Shown here in pieces: positions 11,323-21,303 of a DNA stretch of 64,000 nt. The DNA comes from Deroplatys truncata (Eukaryota; Arthropoda; Insecta; Mantodea; Mantidae): the NCBI GenBank assembly GCA_030765065.1, contig CM060990.1, forward strand, positions 418,137,198 to 418,201,197. Direction: 5' to 3'. The translations under genes and the position numbers were made by a program. How positions within the stretch are numbered: position 1 is the stretch's first letter; each line of letters opens with the position of its first letter. The notes beneath the pieces were generated by a model. It was not told where the DNA came from. It ran no database searches and was given only the letters and a program-made list of their open reading frames with translations.

Positions 11323-12034
11323 AAAGTAAATCCAGGATAGTTAAAGCTGAACTGCAGAGCAATGTATTGGAATGTAAGAGGGTTAACTATGTATGTACGT
11401 CATGAGAAAGGAGAAATAAAATTCTGGACATAACTAAATGTTTAAAGGGAAAAATAACATTTTCTTAGTAACTGTAACAGCATTGGAAATGAAGCATGTA
11501 ATAATTAAAACTTAATGTTATATTAAAGTAAAAGTACGTAGGTATAATTCAAATAGTATTTTAAATATAAAGTACAAAACAACAAAAATGGGGTAAAAAT
11601 AATTAAAACAAATACTTATGTACCAAACAGATAATGTGAAACAGTGTCTAGATTTAAGAGATGTAAATATATTTGTGTAGAGGGTGAATATTTTGGTAAA
11701 CATGTTTAATAATTACAAAAATGCTTGAAGGCATAAATTTTTGTCACCAATATAAGAAAGTAAACCATTTTGTAACAGTAACTAAATAATTCAGGGTACA
11801 GTATTTGCTATAATAAAAAATTGTAATGTCAGATTAATGTCTAAACACATTAAACTAGAGCCAGTAAATAGTGGCGAGATAAAGGCAAAACATATGTCGT
11901 GTGTTAAATGCGTGTGAAGTGTTAAGTGAAAGTGATAAATAGCGTGTGTTCCAAGATTCAGGAGACTAAAAACCCAATTATAAAATTTCCAAACAAGTTG
12001 TAAATATTTATAATTATGTTTCTAGTGGGGCATA
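11323..12034 (+). other. Non-coding 3' internal region of the gag-only element
   Basis: AT-rich, with no pol-like segment in any frame. It ends in TAGTGGGGCATA just before the 3' LTR, a short purine-rich stretch that may serve as the polypurine tract. Confidence 0.55.
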
Positions 12035-12958
12035 TGATGCAGTAATTTGTATCACAAATTATGTAAATGTCAAGAGTGATTATAGTGTGAATATGCATTA
12101 TTGTGTGACATTGATTTGAGATGTTTGATGATTGTAAGCATTGTCGAGAAGTGGGTTTATACGGCCTTACTGAAACTGACAATAATAGCGTGCAATAATG
12201 TAGCGAGGGGGTGAGCTGTTTATCATTATTAGAGACGAGCAAATGACGTAATATTGGCGCGTTTTTCTTAGGAATTTGCTGGAACATTTTCCCTAGAGCA
12301 TATGTTTTCGTAATTTTCATTGGATATAAAAATAGACGCTAATGTTGGCGCGTTATATTAACCAATAGCAGCTCGGTTATAATCTTTAGGCATATCGGGG
12401 TGTAGGAGTATAAAAAGGGCTAGGTCAGAGTCAAATTCGTTCAGTCTATCAGAAACATTTGTACATTACACGTCGGCTCCAGTCCATCGGAAATATTTGT
12501 GCATTACACGTCGCTGAATACATCGCACAGTTTATCGCTTCGCAGGTTACGCGTAGCAGAGTTATGAAAAATCTCAAGTGTTGTAAAGTTAATTACACAA
12601 AAAGTTGAAGTACGCGAATTAAGAATGAGCAGTAAATAAGTTATAACAGTTTCAGTTTGGCGAGTGTCAAGATTAATATGTGAAAGTGCAAAATATGTTA
12701 CGACAATAAAAGTGTAAAACAAATTCTTCATCAGTGTTATCTTTGGATAAAAGACTCCTTTCCGTTTACACACCTGTATAAGATAAGTGCTCGACCAAAA
12801 AGATCATAGCTAGCCGGAGGACAGTGAACCCAAAAATATTAAATACAAATAATAGGCGCTCAGTAAAAGATAACACGAAGTGACCGCGACAAATTGTCTT
12901 TTATACGTGCGGCAAATAAACAGTAGCATTCTTTCAAACAAACACTAATACCGTCACA
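12035..12958 (+). repeat. 3' LTR of the gag-only element
   Basis: Nearly identical to 8869-9795. Visible differences include GTATATC versus GTTTATC, GCGTTTTATT versus GCGTTATATT and a short deletion near 12640. Its last 20 or so bases (AAACACTAATACCGTCACA) do not match the 5' LTR end. It is followed by the CCTT target duplication. Confidence 0.82.
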
Positions 12959-13016
12959 CCTTCCGCCTTTTTATGCTTGTTAGTGTACATATGTTTTGTT
13001 AAATCACTTAATTTTG

Positions 13017-13142
13017 CTGATAACTGCACTTTACAATACTTACAATAGCACTTCGTGTGGTCTCCCTCCACCCTACACAACACTTTAAAAAGTGGAGACC
13101 ACACGAAGTGCTATTGTAAGTATTGTAAAGTGCAGTTATCAG
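13017..13142. repeat. Perfect 49-bp inverted repeat with 28-bp loop
   Basis: The left arm 13017-13065 and right arm 13094-13142 are exact reverse complements (arm ends CTGATAACTGCACTTTACAA and AATAGCACTTCGTGTGGTCTCC-type sequence). The left arm is the normal hAT-A BED-finger coding segment. The right arm replaces sequence that hAT-B still has (around 19040-19090). It is therefore a local inverted duplication inside the transposon, not a TIR. Confidence 0.92.
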
Positions 13143-14185
13143 TTTACCCATTTCAATTTAAAAATGTTTATCAACAACCAGCTTCTTAAAAGCGCGAAAG
13201 AGACTAAATTTATTTTGTTCGAGTATCGCATCACTTCGACGCCACACTAAGTACTGAGAAACTGAGTACACATAAATAAAACATTAAGTTTGTGGTGTCA
13301 GGTGGTGGTAGCTCGGAGAAAAACCGTATGTCTTAGGTACTACATAACGCAGGGCAACTTTTGCTCAACCGATAGTCAAAAAGAGATGCCCACAACTATG
13401 AACAGGTACCTAAACTGCAATTTTAACCGTTATGTTGGTTACCCCTAGAGAGTATCACGTGATAAAAGCAACCTATCAGAAGACAGTTTATCATATGATA
13501 CTGTCTATTTCTCCCTTCTCAACAGAGCTGAGTCAGCTCCCTAATCTGCTTTAAGGGCACTACACGATTGCGATACAACGTGGATCAGCAAACATATGAG
13601 CCTACATATAATAGACTGAAAATATGCTCTACAGTTGTATTTTCATATTTCACTTATTCATTTTACATGGTATGTATATATATAGCGTTGTACAGGCTAT
13701 GCCGTAAACACTGTCCACAACATCGCATCGTATCAATTTTGGCCGAAATGACTGTTTTGCGCCGCTGTGCGTGCAGTGACTTGCACTCATATCGCAACGG
13801 TGTGCGCGTTGGCCTTTAGTGGGGAAGGCCCAAGATTCAAATACTGCCCCTTGAAGGTACTTCTTATGTTTAGTAAATTTAATGAGAAGTGATAGTTTGG
13901 CATGGAAGTGTCGTTTCACTTAATTAGTTTAATTGTGTGAATTTCATTAAAGCACAAATTGTTACTTGTTAGAATATGCTTTAATGAACATAATAAATAA
14001 ATGCATATAACATTGTCATTATAACTTACAAACATAAGGTTCATTAAATAGGATTTTACCATTTAAAGCTTTTTTCTTTCATACAAAAGAAAGCCAATTA
14101 GTTGTTCTAAGGGTTTACAAAATGCACTGCGTACATACAAACCAGATAACGTTTGCAAGCCCATATTATGATCGTTGTGAAGAAC

Positions 14186-14222
14186 GTCCATAAACAAAAC
14201 TCAATTTAATTTAATTTTTCTC
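14186..14222 (+). repeat. SINE-A 3' tail fragment
   Basis: AACGTCCATAAACAAAACTC followed by AATTTAATTTAATTTT matches the 3' end of the SINE at 8018-8300. The body upstream is not recognisable, so this is a tail-only fragment. Confidence 0.55.
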
Positions 14223-14289
14223 TGATTCCTAAAGTAGTGCATTTAACAGTGTCTATGACATCATACCGGACCATCACACAGATAAAGCT

Positions 14290-15440
14290 TTCCAGTTTAC
14301 CCGTTTCCTCCATGTGGTTGTAATATGTGCTCAAATTGGCCACCATGAAGGCGGATGCAAGATCTGAGCCTAACCATCATCGCCAGCCTAACCTGGCACA
14401 ACATGGCGGGTGTGATGTCACGGCAAACTAAGACGATGCATTCCCTGAGCTTTTGAGGGATCATTGGCCGCTCCTGGTACACTATATCTTTAAGATAACT
14501 CCATAAGAAGAAATCTAATGGGGTTATATATGGTGAGCGTGCTGGCCACCCTAGTGGTCCACACCATCCAATCCATCGCTTAGGGTAGGTGGCATCAAGA
14601 TAAGCCGTTACACGAGCCGAACGAGCTGGCGCCCCACCATGTTATAACCACATAGTTAGTCGATTCCGCAACGGCACTTCATCCAGTAGATTAGGCAGCT
14701 GGTGCTGTAGGAAGTGGATATAGATATTCCCAGGAGTTGGCCATCATAAAAATACGGACCTATTAGATGATCACCGAATATACCAGCCCAACGTTGAAAA
14801 CCCATCAGAATTATAATACCGCCTCTCGCTCTGAGTGTGGATATACAGTGCTCCAATAATACATATTGTGGCGATCTACAGGGCCTGTGTTGTTGAACTC
14901 TGCTTCGTCTGTAAATAACACAGTTACCAAAAAATGTGGATATTGTTCAGTTTGTCGTGTGATCCACCTAGCGAACGGCACTCTCCGTCCATGGTCCGGC
15001 TGCAGTAGATCCTGGTGTAGTTTAAGTTGATAAGGGTGAAACTTTCCATGATGTAGTATTCTCCATGCGAAAGATTGGCTACTATTTAAATGCTTGTGAA
15101 TATCCCTACGTACTACAATGCGCATGCTAAGTGACATAGTCAGTCACACGATCCGTCGTTGCTTGGTCACGGACAGGGTGATCCCTTCGTGGATATGTTG
15201 TCTTGTGCACTGCTCCTGATTCCAGAAGAGGTTCGTAACTCGCAAAAACATGTGATCTGTAGGAAGTGTTCTCTGCGGAAACCTCTGTTGGTATAGACGA
15301 CGTGCCTCCGTTGCATTCTGCTCCGCTTCCCCGTATACTAACAGTATGTCCAGATACTCTCTATTCGAAAGTACTGTTCCACAATGAGCACGAATGGCTG
15401 GAACTTCGTATTTATGGACAAATCCACTTTCTAGTGCATT
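14290..15440 (-). pseudogene. Mariner-like (Tc1/mariner superfamily) transposase remnant
   Basis: The protein would excise and reinsert a mariner-type element. On the minus strand the order fits the family. There is an N-terminal helix-turn-helix region (SNREYLDILLVYGEAE, RRLYQQRFPQRTLP). Next come the linker and second helix-turn-helix (RRDIHKHLNSSQSFAWRILH, FHPYQLKLHQDL) and the first catalytic Asp in VLFTDEAEF (14811-15137). Further on are WAGIFGDHLIGPYF, RWIGWCGPLGWP and TPLDFFLW. The second catalytic block reads HGGAPA where the family has HDGAPAH, so that Asp is Gly. In the block before TPLDFFLW, ARSPYITP has Tyr where Asp is usual. With stops and at least three frameshifts it is inactive. 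I could not define TIRs. Mariners duplicate TA. Confidence 0.82.
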
Positions 15441-16554
15441 CGGAAAGAAATCATGATTTGCTAGAAGGTTTTCGAAACATGAACAGAAATGAATAAAAAA
15501 ATTCGCAAGCGTGAATTAACTTCCAATCTTCACCATGACTTTCCAGTATGTTAACCATTCCGCTACTAGAGCAGGTTAATAACGAGCACCACCGTAGCCC
15601 TAATCAGCGGGCTGGTGAATGCGGTGTCCGCGGCTGCATTTCGCATCGTTTGTAAAATACAGGGTTACCTAGTTACCAATCCGCAGGCTGAGAAGACTCC
15701 CGCGGTATATATGCCGTTTAATGTCAAACATCATTATTTGTGCAGCTAAGCTCCGAAATGCATTTAAACCAGTGTTCTGAATAAATGAATATAGAAGAAA
15801 CTGTTTCCTCGGTGTTTAAATGTAAATCATAGTTTTACCGCATTCACTTTGATTGCTCCTAATACCTGATTTTATCATGATCCCTCAAGCAGTATTTAAA
15901 AACACTATTGAATAGTATATGTTTCAAAATATTTCCTTGGGTTTTTCATGACAATACATATCTTGGAATAAACTCAGTATGTTATCCACGCGTTAAAACT
16001 TAAAGGATCTGATATTTCTACTTTCAATATTAAAAAAAATTATTGAATCAATTTAGAGCCCTCAAAATATGAAAATTCGTGGTCGAGGGAGGTTCTCGCG
16101 GAGTAAATAAATTCCCTTTTCTTAGTTGTGGTGTATTATCTGGGTAAGAAATTTACCCCTATAAAGAAACATAGACTATAGCCCTGCCTTATTTTAAGAA
16201 AGCATACTGCAGCTGATGCCTTCTTATTACCTACTATGCCTGAAGTACCTCCATTTAACACATGCTTCCTTAGAAACGATTTTCTTTACAATGGATTTAT
16301 ACCCCCTCTATTCGGCCTACAGCTACTACTATGTATAATCACTAAACCTTAATGTGATACTTTCACGGTTTAATTACGATAGGTGTTTTTATTGTGCAAC
16401 CTAACAGAATATTTGTTCCAGCTTTAGATTTCTTACAAAGAAGTTTTATGAAATAACAAATGCATTTAAAAACGATAACATGTATCCACAAACAGTATAA
16501 ATGAAAAACGCACTAATTAATAGTTAAGATTGATTCCAAACGTGTAAAGTAGGC

Positions 16555-16930
16555 CAGGACCGTATTTAGAGGGGAGTTTTTATGGTTCCACTCCCCGAAA
16601 CTTCAGATAGTTTCATTTATTGAAATTCATATCAAACCAGTAGGTATGGGACATTTTCCTTAGATAACAGCAATAGTAGCACATTTACAAGAAAACTTCA
16701 TATTGTCGCCTCACATAGGTAAAGTCTCGGTTTTCGAAGCAGTCTCGGCGTTTTGTGCTATAAGGTGGAATATGTTCATTCTGGTGAGATTTTCCTGTCT
16801 ATATACCTCCAATCAATTTTCTTGCCCCCATAACTGTATCTACGTGTAGGTACATAGTAACTGTGTAGGGTACTGTTAAGTTTAGATCTAGTTATGGAAA
16901 ACCCCGAAATTTTTTCTGGGTAAGGGCATG
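16555..16930. mobile_element. 376-bp non-autonomous hAT-type MITE
   Basis: It begins CAGGACCGTATTTAGAGG and ends CTGGGTAAGGGCATG. It is bounded by the perfect 8-bp direct repeat AAGTAGGC (16547-16554 and 16931-16938). The matching place in hAT-B (minus strand CGTGTAAAGTAGGCTAGC, about 17687-17704) has a single AAGTAGGC and no insert, an internal empty site. The 8-bp duplication and CA...TG ends point to the hAT superfamily, although the terminal inverted match is weak. No coding capacity. Confidence 0.78.
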
Positions 16931-16945
16931 AAGTAGGCTAGCAAT

Positions 16946-16967
16946 ACACACACACACACACACACAA
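16946..16967. repeat. (CA)n microsatellite
   Basis: A CA run in hAT-A. The equivalent place in hAT-B has only a short GTGTGTGT, so the run expanded after the copies separated or shrank in the other. Confidence 0.85.
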
Positions 16968-17278
16968 ATGATATTTGTGGGTTAGATATGATTTCATGAA
17001 GTGTTGAAATAATATCGCATTGCTTAGGCAATGTTTTTTTGTTTTTATCGGTTGCCTGCAGGAAGGAACCAATCAACAAACCAGGGAAGCTGGTGAAGTC
17101 AACAAACTGGTGGAGTGTTGACCGTGGCATCCGACATGAGTTGCTAGCGAATGATGAAAGAAAGTTACATCTAATCATTCTGACAATCGTTTCACATTTT
17201 ATGTACAACTAAAACTTACAATTTATTACCACTCTTTAAAAACCTCCAGATTAGTCTCTAAAACTCATTTAAAATCTC

Positions 17279-20200
17279 CAGTCCCAGCTTAGGGACTTTG
17301 TCGCCAGATCTATTGCTTTTTAATTCGATCTCGAGAGAAGATTTTACGTTTTGTGACATGTCTCTTTTCTGGAGATTTTAAATGCGCTTTAGCGACTAAT
17401 CTGGAGTTTTTTTAAGAATGGCATAAATTGTAAGTTTCACTTGTACATAAAATATTAAATGATTGTCGGAATAATTAGGTGTAAAGTTTCTTCACTCTTC
17501 GTTACCAGCTCTTAGATCAGATATCACGGTCAACACTCCACCAGGGAAGGTTTGTTGATTCGGGCCCTTCCTGCAGTCAACCGATAGAAACCAAACAAAT
17601 ATTGCCGTAAGCATTGCTCTGTTATGTCAACACTGCATGAAATCACACCTCACCCACATGTATCATTCTTGTGTGTGTATGTTTTGCTAGCCTACTTTAC
17701 ACGTTGGAAGACAAATCTTAACTATTAATTAGTACGTTCTTCTGTTATAGTGCTCGTGGATATGTATTGTCGCTTTTAACCACATTTGTTCTCATAAGAA
17801 GTCTTTTGTGACAAATCTAGAGCTGAAACAAATATTATGTTATGTTGCACAATAACAATACTTATGATAATTAAATCGTGAAAAAAAGACATTAAGGTTT
17901 AAGGATTACATAGTAACAACTGTAGGCTTAATACAGAGGGAAAATGTAATAACTCCATTATAAAGACCACAGCTTATAAGGAAGCAGGTATAAAATAAGG
18001 CACTACACGCATAGTACGTAACAAGAAAGGATCAACTGCTTTGTTGTCTTCAAATGAGGCAGGCCTATTGTCTATATTTCTTCATAGGTATAGATGTACC
18101 CAGATATTACATTATAACTAAGAAATAATGGTTTATTTACTCCGCGAGAACCACCTTCGATCACGAATTTTCATATTTTGAGGGCTGTAACTGTAATTTT
18201 TGGATTACGAAAGTAGAAATATCAGCCCCCTTTAGTTTTAACTCGTGGATATTAGGTTGACGTTTATTTTCATACATGTGTATTACCATGAAAAAAACCA
18301 AACATATTTTGAAACTTGTATATCATTCAAAAGTGCTTTAAATGATGCTCCAACGATCATGATATAACCAGGCAGCAGGAGCCATCAAAGTGGATGCGGT
18401 AAAACTAACCGTAGGACTACTTTTTAACACTGAGGAAACAGTCCATTTATATTAATTTATTCAGAACACTGATGTAAATGCATTTCGGAACCTAGCTGTA
18501 CAATTATGATGTTTAAGACTAAACTGCACATATAAGTGAAATGTGAAAATATGTACAGCTGTAGAACTATTCTGGCCACGCGCACATTTTCAGTCCACCT
18601 TTAAGTAGCCTAATCTATGTTTGCTGTATCGCAATCGTAAAGTGCCCATACAGCAAATTAGGGAGTTGACTCAGCTCACCCGAGAAGGGAGGAATAAACT
18701 GTTTCATGTGATAAATTGTCCCCTGGTAGGTGGTTTCCACTGTTTAACGCCTGATACTCTAGAGTAACCAACATAATTAATTGCAGTTTTGTGTGCCTGT
18801 TCATAGTTGCTATGGGCATCCCCTTTTGTCTATCGGATGAGCAAGATTGCCCTGCGATATGAATTAAGACATACGGTTCTTCCCCGGGACATCACCACTG
18901 ACACCAGAAGCTTGATGTTTTTTCTGGCCTCTTAGCGTGGAGTCGAAGTCACATTAACAAGATAATTTTAGTTCTCATTTGCGCTTTCAGGAAACTGACT
19001 CGTGATAGTAATTTTTAATAGGATTATTGAAATGGGTAACTCGCAGTACCTGCAAAGATTTCGAGCAGAGTGGCTAAAAGTGTTTGCGTAGGGTGGGGAC
19101 ACGACACGAAGTGCTTTTGTAAGTACTGTAGAGTGCAGTTATCAGCAAAATTAAGTGATTTAACGAAAGACATGAGTACTAACCAGCATAGAAAGGCGGA
19201 AGCACTTTTTCGTGAACCACATAAACATGTGTCACGTTCAAACCAGTGAACATTGAAACCTAACAAGTTGGGAAGTACGTAATGCATTATTCATTGCAAA
19301 ACACTGTTCTATCAGAGTAACTGATCACATATGCGAACCCTCAAAATAGTGTTTTTCGGATAGAGGGGGTATCAGTGAACTAAAGATACACAGAACAAAA
19401 TGTGTTGCTGTAATTTGCAATGTCATAGGACCATACTTTGAGGAACAGTTGTTAAAAGATAGGGATGAGAGGAGTTGCAGCTTACTGACTGATGAAAGCA
19501 ACTACTGTTAGGTTACAAGATTGTTAGGTATAACCATCAGGTACTACTCACAAACAAAGAAATCCATTGTTGCAGCCTACTTGCAGTTAATAAACTAAGT
19601 GAATGCACCGCTGATGCTCTTGTCTCAACCTTAAAGACTTGTATAAAGGACAACGGTTTAAATTTTATGAAACTAATAGCAATTAGAACCGACAATGCAT
19701 CGGTGATGACTGGTGTCAACAATGGCGTGTACGCCAAGCTGAAATCTGAATTACCTCACTTGCAGATAATTAGATGCGTGTGTTATTCTCTACAACTAGC
19801 AATTCCCCATGCTACTGCAGAATTCCTTCCTAGAAACTTAGATTTTCTAATCAGAAGAACCTACAACTGCTTCTCCCATTTGTCAATTGGGTAAGTCGCA
19901 TACAAGCGTGTGTATGGAGCAATTAATGAAGGACAATTGCCTTTGAAAATTGTAGGTGTAAGTGAAATTCGTTTGCTGTCTATTTCTGTAGCCGTGAAAA
20001 GAATACTTCAACAGTGTCTTAAGCTGAAAACTCATTGTGGTATAGTTAAAATCAATGAGCGTTGTTATTCCGCAGAGATTGTATACCAGATTTATGCAGA
20101 CCGTCGTAATTATGCGTTTCTTTTTTTTCTCAAGCCGATACTAAAGCTAGTTCAGACGGTAAACAAACACTTTGAAAGTAAACATCAAGGTTCCACAAAA

Positions 20201-20998
20201 CTTCTAGATGATTTATTGATGCTTATTAATTCTCTATGTCGAAAAATTGTGCCTCAGGACCAAAGATAGGACTTTATACGGAACAAACTGGAAGATCGTT
20301 TGGACACAAAACCGTAACTTGGCTATGAATTTGAGATGGAAATGCCTACTAAAAAGTTCCCTACGGACGTTGAGAAGGATATACATGAAAGATGCCTTAA
20401 ATTCAAAGTTGGTCTAGTAAATCAACTACGTGAGCGTCTTGCCGAGAACTGTGTTAAATTGTGGGTAGAAGTCATTCTTATAGACTCCGGAGGAGAAAAT
20501 CCTTTCCATGAACTGGTAAATACCGCCTTAAATGTGTTGTCACTTCCACATTCTAATGCAGATGTCGAGCAGTGTTCAGTTTTGTAAATAATAGGAAATC
20601 AAAAGAAAAGAACAAAATGAAAGAGAGGACATTGTATTATGCAATATGTGTCAAATTATGGACTAAAAGGGAAGGCAAACGTTGCAATTCCTATAAACTG
20701 CCGAAAAAATTGTTGCAAAAGCTAGGGACCAAGCAGTGCTACTCTCATCCACCAATTTCAGCTACATCATCAACTTCAACTTTATTCTTTGAAGAGTACC
20801 TGGACAGCGAAGGTGAGGAAATATAATTCAGAACTAGGTGGCGGCGGCAGAGAATAACAAGACGTTAAAACCGAGGTACCTATGTCTAGTTTTAAGTTAT
20901 TGGATCCATAAGTAGTTTTTAGTATGCACCCAACTACCTGCTTATTTAATTCTATTTTGGTATATTGTACATTCATATATATTCTATAACATACTTCA
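17279..20998 (+). mobile_element. hAT-B, degenerate hAT element (right arm of the palindrome)
   Basis: From CTGGAGATTTTAAATG (17369) rightward it is the inverted counterpart of hAT-A. The 87 bp before that begin CAGTCCCAGCTTAGGG and contain ACTTTGTCGCCAG, which resembles the element's other end (its 3' terminus read inward is CAGGATGACCAACTTAGG then TGTCGCCAG). They are probably its 5' TIR region. About 1.7 kb of non-coding leader precedes the transposase remnant. The 3' part stops at 20998 where the Harbinger element begins. A further stretch of hAT 3' end lies beyond it at 25713-25961. Confidence 0.72.
19090..20826 (+). pseudogene. hAT-B transposase remnant with BED-like zinc finger
   Basis: This is the most readable copy of this family here. 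A BED-like finger lies near 19097-19200 (TKCFCKYCRVQLSAKL then MSTNQHRKAE). Next come EEQLLKDRDE and RYYSQTKKSIVAAYLQ, then IRTDNASVMTGVNNGVYAKL with a catalytic-type Asp (about 19684). In IIRCVCYSLQLA Tyr replaces the His expected of the family. After that come AINEGQLPLKIVGVSEIR, DVEKDIHERCLKFKVGLV and the dimerisation motif NPFHELVNTALNVLSLPHSN (20497-20556). It ends with EEYLDSEGEEI and a stop at about 20824. Several stops (for example near 19508, 19893, 20267 and 20315) and a frameshift near 20572 inactivate it. Confidence 0.87.
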
Positions 20999-21019
20999 TG
21001 GATGGTATGAATAAAAATG

Positions 21020-21230
21020 AGTACATAGTAAAAGCTTGACTTTTTTTTAGTACATACTCTTGATGGTAAGAGTAAAAGCTTCCTAGTATTTACTTGTTTA
21101 TGAGTACATACTCAAGGCATGGAAGCAGAGTAGTATATTCTCGGGCAGCCATCTTGCATAGAGCATGAACTCAGTTTGGTAAGAATAAAACAGATTATAT
21201 TCTCACTTTTAGAAGTATATACTCGTATCA
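21020..21230. promoter_or_regulatory. Left subterminal array of palindromic GAGTAxATACTC motifs
   Basis: AGTACATACTC at 21049-21059, GAGTACATACTC at 21102-21113 and AGTATATACTC at 21214-21224, with partial copies and internal echoes of the TIR core (GGTAAGAATAAAA near 21178). The right side has a matching zone at 25520-25690 (GAGTATATACTC at 25521-25532). Likely binding sites for the element's own proteins. That role is inferred. Confidence 0.6.
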
Positions 21231-21303
21231 TGTTGAGCATGGTTAGAAGTAGGCTCAGATATGAGTAACCTGTATGTGTGTTATGTCAAGTGGTCTGAAG
21301 AAA

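Larger units (their letters stand above)
8869..12958 (+). mobile_element. Gag-only LTR retrotransposon (Gypsy-like, TR-GAG type), complete
   Basis: Two direct repeats (8869-9795 and 12035-12958) begin TGATGCAGTAATTTG and end near GTCA / GTCACA. They flank a PBS, a single gag-like ORF and about 700 bp of non-coding DNA. The element interrupts hAT-A: the host sequence ending GTGCTTCCTT resumes as CCTTCCGCC, giving a 4-bp duplication CCTT (8865-8868 and 12959-12962). The hAT-B copy reads GTGCTTCCGCC without the insertion. The two LTRs differ at only a handful of positions apart from their last 20 or so bases, so insertion is recent. No protease, RT or integrase is present, so it depends on enzymes supplied in trans. 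Confidence 0.85.
13655..15703. mobile_element. Approximately 2-kb insertion in hAT-A, absent from hAT-B
   Basis: The hAT-A sequence matches hAT-B up to about TTTCACTTAT (13650) and again from about GTTTAATGTCAAACATCAT (15717). In hAT-B the two parts are adjacent (18480-18560). The insert holds a dead mariner-like transposase (14290-15440), a SINE-A tail (14186-14222) and, near 13800-13860, a GTTGGCCTTTAGTGGGG / GATTCAAATACTGCC pair that faintly recalls tRNA boxes. Boundaries are approximate. It could be one composite insertion or several. Confidence 0.6.
6466..17281 (-). mobile_element. hAT-A, degenerate hAT element split by several insertions (left arm of the palindrome)
   Basis: The 3' terminus is at 6466 with the hAT-like end CAGGGTGACCAACTTG. 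The element reads leftward and its 5' region reaches 17281. It is the inverted counterpart of hAT-B at 17279-20998. The correspondence can be followed from the 3' end, through the transposase remnants and BED-finger region (13017-13065), to about 1.7 kb of upstream non-coding sequence ending at CTCCAGATTAG...AAAATCTCCAG (17244-17281). Insertions absent from hAT-B are a SINE-A (8018-8300), an LTR element (8869-12958), about 2 kb at 13655-15703 and a MITE (16555-16930). Without them the element is roughly 4 kb, normal for hAT. About 87 bp present at the 5' end of hAT-B is missing here. Confidence 0.75.

Noticed and set aside
9338-12773. Minus-strand frames repeated at 9338-9610 and 12504-12773, and at 8849-9154 and 11958-12320
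   Set aside because: They recur only because they are in the two LTRs. They run antisense to the element and have no domain.
15266-15496. 76-codon plus-strand frame
   Set aside because: It is the antisense shadow of the mariner-like N-terminal region on the minus strand.
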